The notes under the pieces: model-generated
What the model was told of the DNA's origin: nothing
The model's input: only the letters and a program-made list of their open reading frames with translations
Database searches by the model: none
Shown here: one piece after another, positions 10,638 to 21,399 of the stretch
Position numbering within the stretch: the stretch's first letter is position 1
Layout of the letters: each line of letters starts with the position of its first letter
NCBI GenBank assembly: GCA_039654915.1
Contig: CM077593.1
Location: forward strand, 75,682,501-75,746,500
DNA from: Aquilaria yunnanensis
Lineage: Eukaryota; Streptophyta; Magnoliopsida; Malvales; Thymelaeaceae
Length of the DNA: 64,000 nt
Reading direction: 5' to 3'
Translations under genes and position numbers: made by a program

Positions 10638-11789
10638 ATGGAGGGCCAAGAGAATAGGAGAATGGAAGTGAGACACAATGAGGAGCCTACCATGAGAGAA
10701 CTTCAAGAAACTCTCAATAGACTTGTGGGGAGGATTGAGGACATTGATTTGAGGTTACCAAGGAGACCAAATCCTGTCTTGCAACCAAGGAGAGCTCCAA
10801 GGAAAGAAGAACCCGAGGAGGAAGAAGGACATTGGCATGACCATGGGCTTCCAAGTAGGGGGGAGCCAAAAGAAGATCACAACCTAAATTCCATCAAGCT
10901 TACCATTCCATCTTTCCAAGGGAGGAATGATCCCGATGCATATTGGCAGTGGGAGCGAAAGATTGAGATGGTGTTTGATTGCCATCATTATTCTGAGGGG
11001 AAGAAAGTTAAATTGGCTACCATAAAGTTCACTAACTATGCTCTTGTATGGTGGAATCTGGATGTTACTTCTAGGAGAAGGAATGAGGAGGCGTCTATAC
11101 ACACATGGAGAGCCCTTAAAGCATTAATGAGGAGGATATTTGTGTCTAGCTACTACACTAAAGATCAACGCCTCAAGCTTCAAAAGCTAGTGCAAGGCCA
11201 AAGGAGTGTAGAGGACTACCACAAAGACTTAGAGATAACCTTGACCCGAGCCAACATCATGGAGGATGAGGAGACCACCATTGCTAGATTCATTAATGGT
11301 CTAAATCCTGAGATTGCCAACAAAGTAGAAATGGTGCCTTATTTCAACATGGAGGATTTGCTTCATTATGCCACTAAGGCCGAGAGAATCATCAAAAAGT
11401 CCAAGGCATCCAAGACGTCTCAAGGAGGAATTTCCACATGGAGAGAAGCATGGAGCAAGGATGTGAAGGAAGTACCCAAGCCAAAAGTTGAGGCCATAAA
11501 AGGAGGCTTGTCTCGGCCTCAGCAAGAAAAGTCAATCATGCTTATACCACTTTCACCACAACATGTCTTGGAAAATCAAAGAAAACTTCAAAGTGAGGTT
11601 AAGAGAAAAGAAAAAGAGGGGAAAGTTGAGGGCAAGAGTGATGAGGGGAAAGTTGAGAAAACAACTGAGAGATTAAGTGAGATGAGTGAACATGAGGGGA
11701 AGAAGAGTGGAGAGTTCCCGAGAGAAAAAATTGAGTGTGAAGTTGAGAGAAGACAAAAGTGCAATGAACCCAAGCCGAGTGAAGAGTGA
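10638..11789 (+). CDS. Retrotransposon gag protein (gag-only element)
   Basis: An intact frame of 383 codons from the MEGQENRR start. An upstream in-frame ATG at 10608 would add ten residues, but a TTTTCAG splice-acceptor-like site just before 10638 favours the later start. The N-terminus is acidic/basic and proline-rich. The Retrotrans_gag (PF03732-type) domain follows at about residues 75-235, with IPSFQGRNDPDAYWQWE, the aromatic VWWNLDV motif and the QGQRSVEDYHKD stretch. The C-terminal third is lysine/glutamate-rich and lacks a zinc knuckle. It would form the particle shell. The frame is undamaged, unlike neighbouring pol genes, and the same frame stays largely open downstream to about 13370. 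Confidence 0.88.
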   Translation: MEGQENRRMEVRHNEEPTMRELQETLNRLVGRIEDIDLRLPRRPNPVLQPRRAPRKEEPEEEEGHWHDHGLPSRGEPKEDHNLNSIKLTIPSFQGRNDPDAYWQWERKIEMVFDCHHYSEGKKVKLATIKFTNYALVWWNLDVTSRRRNEEASIHTWRALKALMRRIFVSSYYTKDQRLKLQKLVQGQRSVEDYHKDLEITLTRANIMEDEETTIARFINGLNPEIANKVEMVPYFNMEDLLHYATKAERIIKKSKASKTSQGGISTWREAWSKDVKEVPKPKVEAIKGGLSRPQQEKSIMLIPLSPQHVLENQRKLQSEVKRKEKEGKVEGKSDEGKVEKTTERLSEMSEHEGKKSGEFPREKIECEVERRQKCNEPKPSEE

Positions 11790-13373
11790 AATACCTACAA
11801 AGAAGCCATAGTTTCATCTAACATAATGGAGTCTTCTTCTAGTGTTGTGTTGTCTTCTTTTCAGGAATTGAGTGGAGATGAGCTACAGGAATCAAGTGAG
11901 TTGCTGCCCATTAAAGAAGTTGGTGTTCCTAATATTCTAAGCCATTTCCCATGCATCAAACCAATGAAGGAGGTTGAAAAGGAATAATTTGAGGTGAGTC
12001 CAAGTGATTTCATATGCAAAAGTTTGCCTAACATTGTTTCTTATCCTATGTTTCAAGGGGATGAAATTATTGCAACTCCACGCAAAGTCATTGAGTGCAA
12101 AGGTGAAAATTTTGTGGTTCCTACACCAAAGGAAGGTACTTGGAGACTAAGTCCATCCACTGTAATGTATTTCTTCCTAACACCTAGATTTGATGTAGTT
12201 TTGCATGAAAATCTTAAACAATGTGTGTTTGCTTGCAATGTTATTTTGAAGAATGGTTTTCATGAAACTAGATTAAGAGAAGGAAGTAAGCATGAAAATT
12301 TGGCAAAATATGGTTTTAAAGCTTCTAATTCTTTGGTTTTGTCAAATCATCTTTGGAATTGCTTGAGTTTCTCTAAAGAAAAATCTATTTTGGTGTCTTT
12401 TGTTTTTGAATTTGTTTGTTTTGCATCCATTTCACATTATTTTATTTTGCCTCAAGTTAAATCTGATTCTTTGGAATTTTTCATGCATAAATTTGTTCTT
12501 ACACATGCATTACATACTTCTTTGATTGCCATTCATGTTTAGCCCATTTTTGTGTGTCAATCTTTAATTTCCAACAAGCATTTCTTTATCTTGACACATG
12601 CATTACACAAACTTTTGAGCATTGATCTTTTTGCTTTATGTACAAATGTGAAAGCTTTTATTTTGAGTGAAAATTCTAGTTTTAAATTCAGCCTTTTAAG
12701 GAGGCATGTTGAGTCCTTTGTTTTGTCTCACATCCCATTCACAAATTTCATGCATTGTTGTGCATATACATGCAAAAATAAGTTTGCTACTGAATTGGTT
12801 TCACTTAATCCTATCTACTCCAATCTTGTTTCATTTCAAATGCTTAGAATTTTTGTGAAATTCGTGCATCCTAGTTTTATTATTTTTATAGGTCACATTG
12901 TGTTCAATTCTTGTTTGCTTGAATGGCCAATGCAAACTATTGTCTTGACATGCATAACTTGTGCTTTTCATAACCATAACACTTGTGATAGTTTAGGTCC
13001 ATTTGTTTTAAGTGTATACAGCATCCCTAGGGTAAACTATTCCAACACTTTTCCTAGTTTTGGGAATAATGTTTTTGAGATGACAAAGGCAATAGAAGTG
13101 ATGCTTAGAGTTAAAATGAAAATTGTGCTAACTTTCAGATTTTTTGTGCTAATTGATTCTAACTTTGTTTTTGAACCAGGAGGTATCATTGCATTTGGAT
13201 ATTGGTTCAGGTTTTTCACAAGATTAAAGCTCCATACACAAGCATTCCATGCTATTGGTGCTTATGTGAAAGGTAAGTGCTTATGTGTTGATCATTTCAT
13301 TGTTATTGATTCAATTTCCTTTTCTAATGCAGGTTTTGATTCGAGGACGAATCCTTCTAAGGAGGGGGGAGCT
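11790..13373 (+). pseudogene. Unknown region X following gag in the same frame
   Basis: About 1.58 kb read in the gag frame contains only three stops before the polypurine tract (TGA 11787, TAA 11985, TAG 12540). The translation is phenylalanine-, histidine- and cysteine-rich and resembles no protease, RT, RNase H or integrase. This may be an ancient gag extension or a substitute coding region. T-rich DNA has few stop codons by chance, so coding is only suggested. Confidence 0.45.
13361..13372 (+). other. Polypurine tract of gag-only element
   Basis: AGGAGGGGGGAG lies just before TGATATG. It is preceded by the TTCGAGGACGAATCC-type motif that commonly ends the internal region of plant Ty3/gypsy elements. 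Confidence 0.82.
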
Positions 13374-14286
13374 GATATGATCAAAGAAGGCACAACCAAG
13401 GATGGCAAGGATCCATTGAAGATAACTAGTGGATCATTGACAAGGAAGAAGGCTAAGGAGCTTACTAGTGCACTTCAAGCTAAGATGTTGACGGATTGGC
13501 GATGTTCTGGTGGAAAAATCATATCTTGAGTTAAATAGATTAGAAATGAGTGATTCTTAATTTATTAGAAAGTTACCATCTGTAGCTACAAATCATATGA
13601 AGACCATGAAATCCAGTTTGCACGTTAAGGAGGTCCAATTTAGCTTCAAAGTCGCGATTTACGAGTTATCGTTGGTCCAAAAGTAGTTGTAGTATTTTGG
13701 ATATATCTTTGGATTCAGATGTCCGTTTCGTTTGGTTCAGGTGTCATTTCAAAGATAAGAAAGAGAGCTACAACTTTCATGCTTTGCATTTTGAGAAATT
13801 GTGGCTGTATCAAGTTCGAATTTCAGCTTGAAGTTGAAGACACAAGGAAGAGCCACCTGAGAAGACTATTTTGGGGTTTTTATGGCCAATCTTGTGTTGT
13901 AACATATTTTATTTTATTTTCCTATTTACTTATATTATTTAGGATGTTATTTAGGCCATGGAAGTGATTTAGGTCACTTAGAATAAATGGAATTCGCTGC
14001 ACACCTTAAACATGTGTTAAAAGGGTGTAGGAATCCTATTTGACTAGGTTTTCTTGAGTCCTTTGTAACTAGGTTTCCTAGGTGACTTGGGCTACGAATT
14101 TTGCTGAGTCTTTTACCCTAGTTTAGGCCTATAAATTGGCACATATTCTAGTTGTAAAACAACAGCCTTGACATGAAATAATATTGCTACTTTGGAGAGA
14201 ATTTCTCTTTGGTTCTTTGTGGACTACCTTGGTGCACAAGTGTGCTTGTGTTCTTGGTGTTCTTATACTTCTCATTTCTAGTCACA
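13374..14286 (+). repeat. 3' LTR of gag-only element (right end approximate)
   Basis: It begins TGATATGATC after the polypurine tract, contains a TATA box (14130-14137) and runs to about CACA at 14286. Homology to an antisense pol gene starts just beyond. With no 5' LTR in the window the exact end cannot be verified. Confidence 0.65.
14130..14137 (+). promoter_or_regulatory. TATA box in gag-only element LTR
   Basis: TATAAATT about 150 bp from the LTR end, the usual place for the U3 promoter. Confidence 0.6.
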
Positions 14287-14299
14287 GGTTGATTAGGGG

Positions 14300-15200
14300 T
14301 GGGGGTCTTCAAATCCAATCACTTTGATGTCTTGTGGAGCTTGAAAACATCTTGGGCGCGTTTCATGCTCTTTATACTATCGGGGTTCGCATCACAAGGG
14401 TGCTCCTTGGTTCCGGAGTTGCCTTCGCTTTTGGTTGCTTTGGTAGGCACCTTGCAGAATGGTCGACATCGGTCGCCATACCTGGAAATGAATCTACTAA
14501 GGGAAGTGATTCTTCCGGTAAGCCTTGGTATATCTTTAGTGGTTGTAGGTGTTCAGAATCCTAACAAGGCTTTGACCTTTTCGGGGTTGGCGTCTATTCC
14601 CCTTTCTGACACCATGAACCCAAAGAACTTACCTGCGCTTACTCCAAACACACACTTCTCGGGGTTAAGGCGAATGCCAAACTCCCGAAATCGTTGGAAG
14701 GTTTCGTCTAAGTCCAAGATATGATTACTAGGCATTCTGCTCTTAACTATCGTATCATCGACATACGCTTCTATGTTCCTCCCGATCTGGGAGTCGAACA
14801 CTTTATTTATCAACCTCTGATAGGTAGCCCCTGCGTTCTTAAGGCCAAAGGGCATTCTGACGTAACAGTAGGTACCAACTTCGGTGATGAAGGTGGTTTT
14901 TTCTTCATCTTTGGGGTTCATCCGAATTTGATGATACTCGCTGAAGGCATCGAGGAAACTGAGAAGACTGTATTCGGCAGTTGAATCCACCAATTGGTTT
15001 ATAGCTGGCAAAGGGTAGGAGTCCTTTGGACAGGCATCATTCAGGTTCTGAAAATCGATGCACATTCAGAGCTTTTCACTCCCTTCGTTTGTAGCGATAA
15101 CCATGTTGCTGAGCCATTCGGGGTATTTAACTTCTCTTATTACCCCTGTCTCAATCAAGCGCTTAACTTCAGTTTAAACGAAGGAGTTCTTATGAGCCGA
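14300..15200 (-). pseudogene. Ty3/gypsy reverse transcriptase fragment
   Basis: The best frame (15065-14553) shows ACPKDSYPLP, the FLDAFSEYHQI motif (canonical GYHQI), MPFGLKNAGATYQ and catalytic YVDD in AYVDDTIVKS. These are all Ty3/gypsy RT signatures, and the thumb region follows. N-terminal RT sequence is readable up to about 15200 but is separated by a stop. Beyond 14553 the frame shifts, yet RT-connection homology (RLTGRI..LSRFISR-like) continues to about 14320. It would copy element RNA into DNA; this fragment cannot. Confidence 0.88.
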
Positions 15201-15215
15201 GAGGTTTCATTTTTT

Positions 15216-15470
15216 CTACTGAATCGGCCTTGCGTCAGGGCGTACCTTGAGACTATGGTGGATTATGTAGAGGTCAACCCCATGCATGTCTTTCGGAGAG
15301 TAGGCGAATAGATCTTTGTTTATTAACAAGAAAGATACAAGCCTATCTTTGTTACCCTTGACCAATTGTTTCCCCACTCGGGTGTTCTGGCCAGGGACCA
15401 GCTCTACATCTTCTATTTCTACTTTTTCTAACTCCTCTACTCCCTCTTCGCCTGTCTCTTCGCCTGCCAT
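15216..15470 (-). pseudogene. Gypsy protease-RT linker fragment
   Basis: An open stretch of 84 codons between protease and RT. Its acidic N-terminal part is followed by NKDLFAYSPKDMHGVD, which resembles the segment just upstream of RT in plant Tat-type gypsy polyproteins (FAWSYxDMPGxD). Frame breaks separate it from both neighbours. Confidence 0.7.
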
Positions 15471-15613
15471 GACGGCTCCTTCAGTAGCCGAATTCTGTAC
15501 TTGGACCTTCGTCGGGCTTTGCCTAGCCTTGGTGAAGACACTCCTGACTTCAGATTGGTCAACAAAGATCTCTGCATCTCTTTCTTTAGTTGCGAAGGTG
15601 ACTGTTAAGTACT

Positions 15614-16027
15614 TTACATCCGGGGGATATGGAGATTGCCTTTAGTTTGCCTTCCGAGGATGGCATTGTATGGTGAGGGAACATTAATGACGATGAACCT
15701 CATCATAACGGAGGCGAATAGTTCCTCCTGACTCTGAGGCGAGGTCCCTTGCAGTATTAAGGGCAGATCGATGTATCCGAGGACAGGGAGCTCAGATGGC
15801 CCAACCCCGAATGTGGGGGAATTGACTGTGTTGAGGTCACCTTTTGAAATGCCTAAGTTAGGTAGTAGGTGCGAGAAGATGACGTCGGTCTTGGAGCCGT
15901 CGTCTAGAAGTACTTTTTTGACGTCCCAACTCCCAATCCTTGCCGTGACAAGGAGTGGGTCATTGTGGGGCAACTTCACAGTGGACCCGTCCGTCTTTGC
16001 GAACAAGCCTGTTCGATGAGTTTCCAT
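15614..16027 (-). pseudogene. Gypsy aspartic protease fragment
   Basis: A frame of 137 codons with VKKVLLDDGSKTDVIF, corresponding to the retropepsin active site (DTGS; plant Tat elements often DNGS), here DDGS. A C-terminal ILGR flap-distal motif is present in YNAILGRQTKGN. The aspartate is kept but the usual threonine position is changed, as in many Tat-lineage elements. Confidence 0.8.
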
Positions 16028-17300
16028 ACTCCATTATAGAGATTTCTCTTATCTTTCTTTTCCTCTTAGCCGAGGGTATCCCTGTAGTGATGGTTTGGAT
16101 GACCCTTGTTGATGGTGGGGGATTCTTTCGAGGACTTCGGTCGCGATGTCTGTCAGAATCATAGTCCTCCTCGTCCCCCCTTCTTTGTTCTTCCTTTTTC
16201 CCCTTCAGAGAAGGCATTCGCAAGTACTGGCGAATTTGGCCTTGTTTTATTAGAGACTAGATGTACTTCCTCAGCTAGAAGCAGTCTTCGGTGTCATGGC
16301 CATGATCTCGGTGGAATTGGCAGAACTTCTTCATGTTTTTCTTGTTTTCTGAAGTCATGGCCTTTGGCCTTGTAACTGTAGTCCCTTACCTTTCTAAGGC
16401 CATGAGAATGCTGGCCCTCGTGGCATTCAGGGGATTGAACGTCATTGGCCTTTTACCCCTTTGTTTTCGGGGCCTTCCTCAAACCTCATTCTAGTAATGA
16501 GGCTGGTGGCTTGGTCCTTCTGGCCAAGGGTGTTCCCCCTTTGGTCCCTCCATTTTGAGTTTTTCGGCCGTCATGTGTTATTCGGCCCTTCGGTAAAACT
16601 CCTCGAGGGTGTCTGGGGGGTCCTTGGAGAACTCATAAAAGAGCTGGGAGTCTTTCCAAAGTCCTTTTATCATTACGAGGATATGAATCTCGGGCCGAAA
16701 TTCGAGCATGCTTAGTGCTTCTCAGTTGAACCTTTCGACGTAGTCGCGAATGGTTTCCCCACTTCACTGTGCTATGTCGAACATCTACACCGACATCTTG
16801 GCCATTTGCCTGCTGCCAATGAACTGTTGGATGAAGGTAGTAGACAGCTCCTGGAAACTCAGCAAGGTTCCGTGGGACAGGGAGTTATACCATGTCGTTG
16901 CTGGACCGGAGAAGGTGACCTCGAAACACTTGCAGAGGGTAGCGTCATCTGCGCCGTGGAGCACCATGCTTCGTTTGTACTTTGTCAGGTGCACCTAGGG
17001 GTCACTACGCCCGTCGTAGGTTTCTAAGCATGGCACCCTGAAGTCACTAGGCATGGGCGCCTCCACCACTTCCCGTACAAAGGGTGACTCTTCTTCGGTA
17101 TAAACGTCGGACAATCTTGACCAGACTGGTTTTCGGGAGATCTACCGCTCAACCTTTTCCAGTCTTCCAAGGATCTTTTCCATGAGGTTAGCTGTGTTAG
17201 CTTCCCCTTGCTGCCTGGTGGTCACCGGCAATGGCCAACTTCTTCTCCTTCCCGAAGAGTAACTTCAGCGGCAAGGAGACTGGGACCTTCGGTACGAGGA
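15960..17300 (-). pseudogene. Gypsy gag, degraded
   Basis: Read from about 17300 down. The stretch 16994-16785 carries the gag core CFEVTFSGPATTWYNSL and FIQQFIGSRQ, matching Retrotrans_gag of Tat-type elements. Further down, at about 16310-16230, a CX2HX4-5HX4C-like knuckle ([14 protein letters not shown]) is readable, followed by an arginine/aspartate-rich tail (16223-15960). Several stops and shifts interrupt it. Confidence 0.78.
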
Positions 17301-17711
17301 CGGACTACGCCGACAGGAGGTCCTTGTTTCTTTTGGGGCCCTTTCTCTGGTGGGTCGTGCCCTAGGGGGCTCGTCCTCCATCGAAGATGTGTCATGAGAG
17401 CCCTCACTCCTGGAACTCTGGTGGGTGGACCTCGGGCTTCTTTCCCAGCGTGTTGCCGAGGGGGAGGCCCTTCGGACCGAAGGAGGTTGGGGCTACCTCT
17501 GGTCGAGTTTCTGAGTCATTTCAGTGATGATGAAGCGCTAGAAGTCTTGCAAGAAGCCTAACGTCATTGTTAGAGGGCGGTCGTCCTCTGACGTGGAAGT
17601 CTCTGTAGTGGGCTGCTCGGTCGCCGGCTGAGTCTCCAGCGCAGAGGGGGACTTCGGGAGCCCCTTGTCTTTGGAAAGCCAAGTCTCTACGACGGCGACC
17701 TGGGAAGTGTT

Positions 17712-17729
17712 TCCCATAGACAGCACCAA
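17712..17729 (-). other. Primer-binding site of minus-strand gypsy element
   Basis: On the minus strand TGGTGCTGTCTATGGGAA follows the LTR end by one or two bases. It resembles the TGGCGCCGTCTGTGGGAA-type site of plant Tat-lineage elements, with substitutions. Confidence 0.75.
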
Positions 17730-17730
17730 A

Positions 17731-18663
17731 TGATGTCTTTCCGCATCTTCGTTGTGCAACATGGTGAGCCTGGAGCAGGGACTTCTGGTGAGGGAACGCC
17801 TGGATAAGGGGCCTCTGATGGGAGAAAGACTGCAAGGACTCAGAAAAGCAAGGGTTAGGAGCTCCCCGAAGTATTTTCTGAGGGAGGAGCCTCCGACGCC
17901 CAAGTCAATACTTTGTGAAAGTAGAGAAAGGGAATGGTAAGCAGAGTACAGCAAGAATTCCTTGTTACATCTTCTCTGTACTTATGAAAGCATTATGCAA
18001 GTATTTATAGGAGGGCGTAGGGAGAAGGCTGTTTGACATAGCCTGCTAAGATGGTGACATGTGTTCGGCCCGATTTAGTCCATACCTCTGTAGAGGGCTC
18101 CTCCAGCTGGCCTTAGGCCGTTCTGACCAAGGGTGCCGGCGGGGGTGCTGTGACAGGGGTGCTTGTGTCAGGGGCGTGTTCGAGGCTTTTGTGTCAGAGG
18201 CTCCTCAACCGTTTTGTCATATGTCCATGTGGCCTTTTCGGGGGACCGAACTCCTTCGGAACACAGAGGTCATTCGGGGAGGTGAGCTCCTTTGGAAGGA
18301 GGTCCCTTGTTTGTACGAGGCACCTTCGGTTGGGCTCTCCCGAGGTCAGGCTCGGGTACCTGATGATGGCACTTCGTGAGCGTGCTCCAAGGGTGGCCCA
18401 AAGAGTTTCCAAAGGTGGTTTTGGGCATGTGAGCTCGGTGCGAGGTCACCCTCGGGAAGGGTGGTAGCCCCTTCTGACCAAAGTTGGTCCCATGGACTTC
18501 CTAAGGGTAGCGCCTATCCGGCTTGTCTAAGGGTGCTGATGCCCTCTCTTTGCCGGGGTTTTGTCATGTCTATTTCGTCCAAAGGTGGTGCGCTAGCCAA
18601 GGGTGGTGCGCACATGTGAAGTCCTTCAAGGGGCGATAGCCATTCGGCTATCACTACTAAACA
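17731..18663 (-). repeat. 5' LTR of minus-strand gypsy element
   Basis: On the minus strand it starts TGTTTAGTAGTGATAGCC and ends GACATCA beside the primer site: 933 bp, relatively GC-rich. A minus-strand TATA box lies at 18009-18002. Only one LTR is in the window, so the ends rest on TG..CA and on junctions with the primer site and the LINE. Confidence 0.72.
18002..18009 (-). promoter_or_regulatory. TATA box of gypsy LTR
   Basis: TATAAATA on the minus strand, about 270 bp before the LTR end. Confidence 0.7.
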
Positions 18664-20100
18664 TTCATTCTGACTTTTAAAAATTAACCTCCTGGCCAGC
18701 AACAGTAGCACAAAGAGATAAAGTCTTTTTAATTGTTATAGAGTCTTTTTATTTGTATTCTCTACATCCTTATAGGGTAAAAAAAGATTAGACGACCATC
18801 AACAAAGAACAGGTGATTTAATGATGGCCTGCTTTTACTTGCCTCTAAACCCACTAGAGAACCATCTGCTTGAAGCTTACAGAGATGGCTAGAGAAAGCC
18901 TCCGCACAAAGAATATAAACATATGGGGGATAAAGGATCTCCTTATGAGATAGCTAATTGGGGAGAAAACCATTTTTTGGTATACCTGTTCACCATAACA
19001 TAGAATGGAACAGTTGTAACACATTGCATAATAAGATGATTCCATAAGTCTAGGAAATTCATAGCCCAAAGCACCTTAGCAATAAAAGACCACTACAATT
19101 TATCAAAAGCTTTCCTTATGTCCAATTTTAGTACACCTTTATAACCCTTAGGACCATTGTGCCTGTTTGTATGTTTTACCACATGCAAGAGCTCATGTGC
19201 AATGATTACATTGTCTTTGATGGATCAACCAAGCACAAATGAATTTTGGAATTCTAAAACTAAAGAACTCATGATTTGTTTTAGGTGGTTAACTAAAGCT
19301 TTAGCAATTATCTTGTGTAGGGTATTACAAAAGCTGATCAGCCGAAGATCTTCCACCTTCCTTATCTTAATTTTCTTTGAAAAAAGAGCTATAAAGGTCT
19401 GATTGACCTACCGAAGCATCCGAGCTGCTCGAAGAAAGGATAGAGCCGCATCTGTTATTGAGGTACAAAGGATTCCTCAGCACTTATTGAACACCATAGG
19501 TTGAAGGTCATCTGGACCTGGGGCATCAAGGTTACCTTGATAAAAAACTGCTCTCTTAATTTCCTCTCGTGTGAAAGGGGTTAAAACAACAGCTCTTTGA
19601 GTATTTGAGAGGGTGTGCTTTTTTTTTTTCCGTATAGTAGATACCCTAAGCTTGATCTCGCTCTACATTCTCCATCTTAAATAAATTGAGATCATAAGAT
19701 CAAATATGAGTTTGCATTTTATCCTCTGAATAAATCTAATAGCCATCACCTAATTCCAATGCTGATATCCTAGAAGAAAGCCTCCTTACTTTAGCGGTTG
19801 AGTGAAAAAAATTATATTGTGATCTCTAAAAGCTAATCAGTTAATAAGAGATTTTTGAGCCCAAAGATGGTCCTCATCAACAAGCAAGGAAACATATTGT
19901 TTCCTAGAAACCTGAATTCGATCAGCAATACCAACAAAATTTGGAGAACTCTGACCTTGCAAAAGTTGTTGTTCAACCAATATTTTGATGAAGATTACTA
20001 ACAGGGGAGGATTTATTCCATTTCCAAAGCTTAAGAACCAATTGCTGACAATTAGAGAGAACCTAGAACAATTTGGAACCTTTGATTGAAGAACTCCAAA
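18664..20100 (-). pseudogene. LINE 1 reverse transcriptase
   Basis: Pieces in shifting frames match non-LTR RT in order: FIKVT..P-type start; DNVIIAHELLHVVKH-like motif around 19200; KLDIRKAFDK (canonical KLDMxKAYDR) at about 19140-19100; a FSP..GLRQGDPLSP-like segment at about 18960; and the catalytic block at about 18800-18760, reading FVDG where FADD or YADD is required. A GQEVNF (SGQxVNF) motif lies right at the gypsy junction. Loss of the second catalytic aspartate and many stops make it inactive. Confidence 0.8.
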
Positions 20101-20878
20101 CTAATTTAACAATCTCTTCACACTAAGAACATCAAAGCCAGAATGCTTCAAACCTTCTTGGTCTAAGGTAGATTGATGCACTGAACTAGTGTCTAAGAAG
20201 AGAGGTGCATGATCAGATCTTTGGATAGCTAGATTAATAAGTGATAGGTCTACAATGAGGTTTAGCCAAGCATCAAAACAAAAAGCTTTATCCAAGACTT
20301 CAAAAACTACATCTTCTCCTTGTTGAGAATTAGTCCATGTGAACCGCGGGCCATAAGACATCAATTATATAAGATTAAGGCTTAAAATAAAATCATCTCA
20401 ACGCTCGGCGCCAGGGTAAAGAAGTTCATTATGTCCCACATTTTCTAAAAAATCAAGGACTTGATTGAAATCTCCAATGAGGAGCAAAAGACCTGGATAA
20501 CCAAAAAGCACCTTCTTTATATCAAGCCAGGTAGCTTGTCTGCATTGGACCTTAGGATGACCATATATACAACCTAAAAGCCAGGAGTGGTTTTGATCAT
20601 CTACAATCCTGACCAAAATAAAGTGTTGATCCTTATAAATGATGTCACAACTTAAGGAGTCTGACTAACCCAACCAAAGACCACCACTCCAACTGATAGC
20701 ATCCATAGCAACAAAATGCAGAAAGCCTGAATTGAATAGGTTAGAAACAACCATGCTAGTTTGCATCTTTGCTTCCATAATGAAACAACAGTTGTCGATG
20801 ACAAAGGATTAAACCTTGCAGGTGGTGAATTACCATAGGGCTACCCAAGCTACGACAGTTAGAGCTAACTAGTCTCAT
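20101..20878 (-). pseudogene. LINE 1 apurinic/apyrimidinic-type endonuclease
   Basis: The start ATG at 20878 gives MRLVSSNCRSLG, matching the MxxLSWNCRGLG start of plant LINE ORF2. Later segments give WLLGCIYGHPK and LLLIGDFNQVLD (catalytic GDFN), then GPRFTWTN and SDHAPL. These are endonuclease/exonuclease/phosphatase-family motifs, and the catalytic SDH is kept. The enzyme would nick the chromosomal target. Frame breaks occur around 20650 and 20380. Confidence 0.85.
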
Positions 20879-21399
20879 GGCATTGCTGGGGTTTGATCTT
20901 TGATCTAGGTCAAACCCCTAAAGCCTATCCAGAAAACCAAAGTCAGCAGGCCCAGATCCCCCTGTAGAAGATGAGGTAACACCAATTCGAGTCAAAAGAG
21001 AACACAAACTTGGCCGAAAATGTTGCCAAATTAGCATGAGTAGAATCAATTGACAAATGCCGAAGTCACTTTTTTAACAATTGAAGAACCCAAGGTTTCT
21101 TCCAAAAATGGCTAGAGTCAGAAATTTCTAGCCGGATTAGACATTTTCTCCAAATTTCCTGCTTATGTCCTAAGATCGGCAGTCTGAAAGAAACTGAAGT
21201 TTATTAAAAGTGTTGAAGGTCATTAAAGCTAATTCAGGGACAACACTATCTTTAGGTCGTGTGGAGTCTGAGGTTAAGCAATGCAACTATGCAAGAAAGT
21301 GGAGATCGGAATAGTTTTCCCCTTTCCCTAGTTTGTTAATTGAGAAATAGGCCGAGGACCAACAAAATTAGAAACCTGTTCAGGATCAAAGATAGTCAG

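Larger units (their letters stand above)
10500..14286 (+). mobile_element. Gag-only Ty3/gypsy-like LTR element (right fragment)
   Basis: It continues the leader at 1-698 after the copia insertion. It holds an intact gag (10638-11789), an unknown in-frame region (to 13373), a polypurine tract and a 3' LTR starting at 13374. No protease, RT or integrase motif is found between gag and the LTR. It is therefore a non-autonomous element of the gag-only kind (compare plant TR-GAG elements) that would need pol from a relative. The 5' LTR is outside the window, and the right boundary near 14286 is approximate. Confidence 0.75.
14287..18663 (-). mobile_element. Truncated Ty3/gypsy element (Tat-like), minus strand
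   Basis: Read on the minus strand the order is 5' LTR (18663-17731), primer site, gag with a knuckle, protease, and reverse transcriptase up to about 14300. There it stops abruptly against the LTR of the gag-only element. RNase H, integrase and the 3' LTR are absent and presumably lie left of the window beyond the gag-only element's other end. Frames are interrupted repeatedly. Its 5' LTR abuts a LINE reverse transcriptase that breaks off at 18664, which indicates insertion into that LINE. Confidence 0.8.

Noticed and set aside
14299..17940. Many plus-strand frames of 60-141 codons
   Set aside because: They lie opposite a minus-strand gypsy gag-pol whose motifs are clear, so the plus-strand frames are mirror artefacts.
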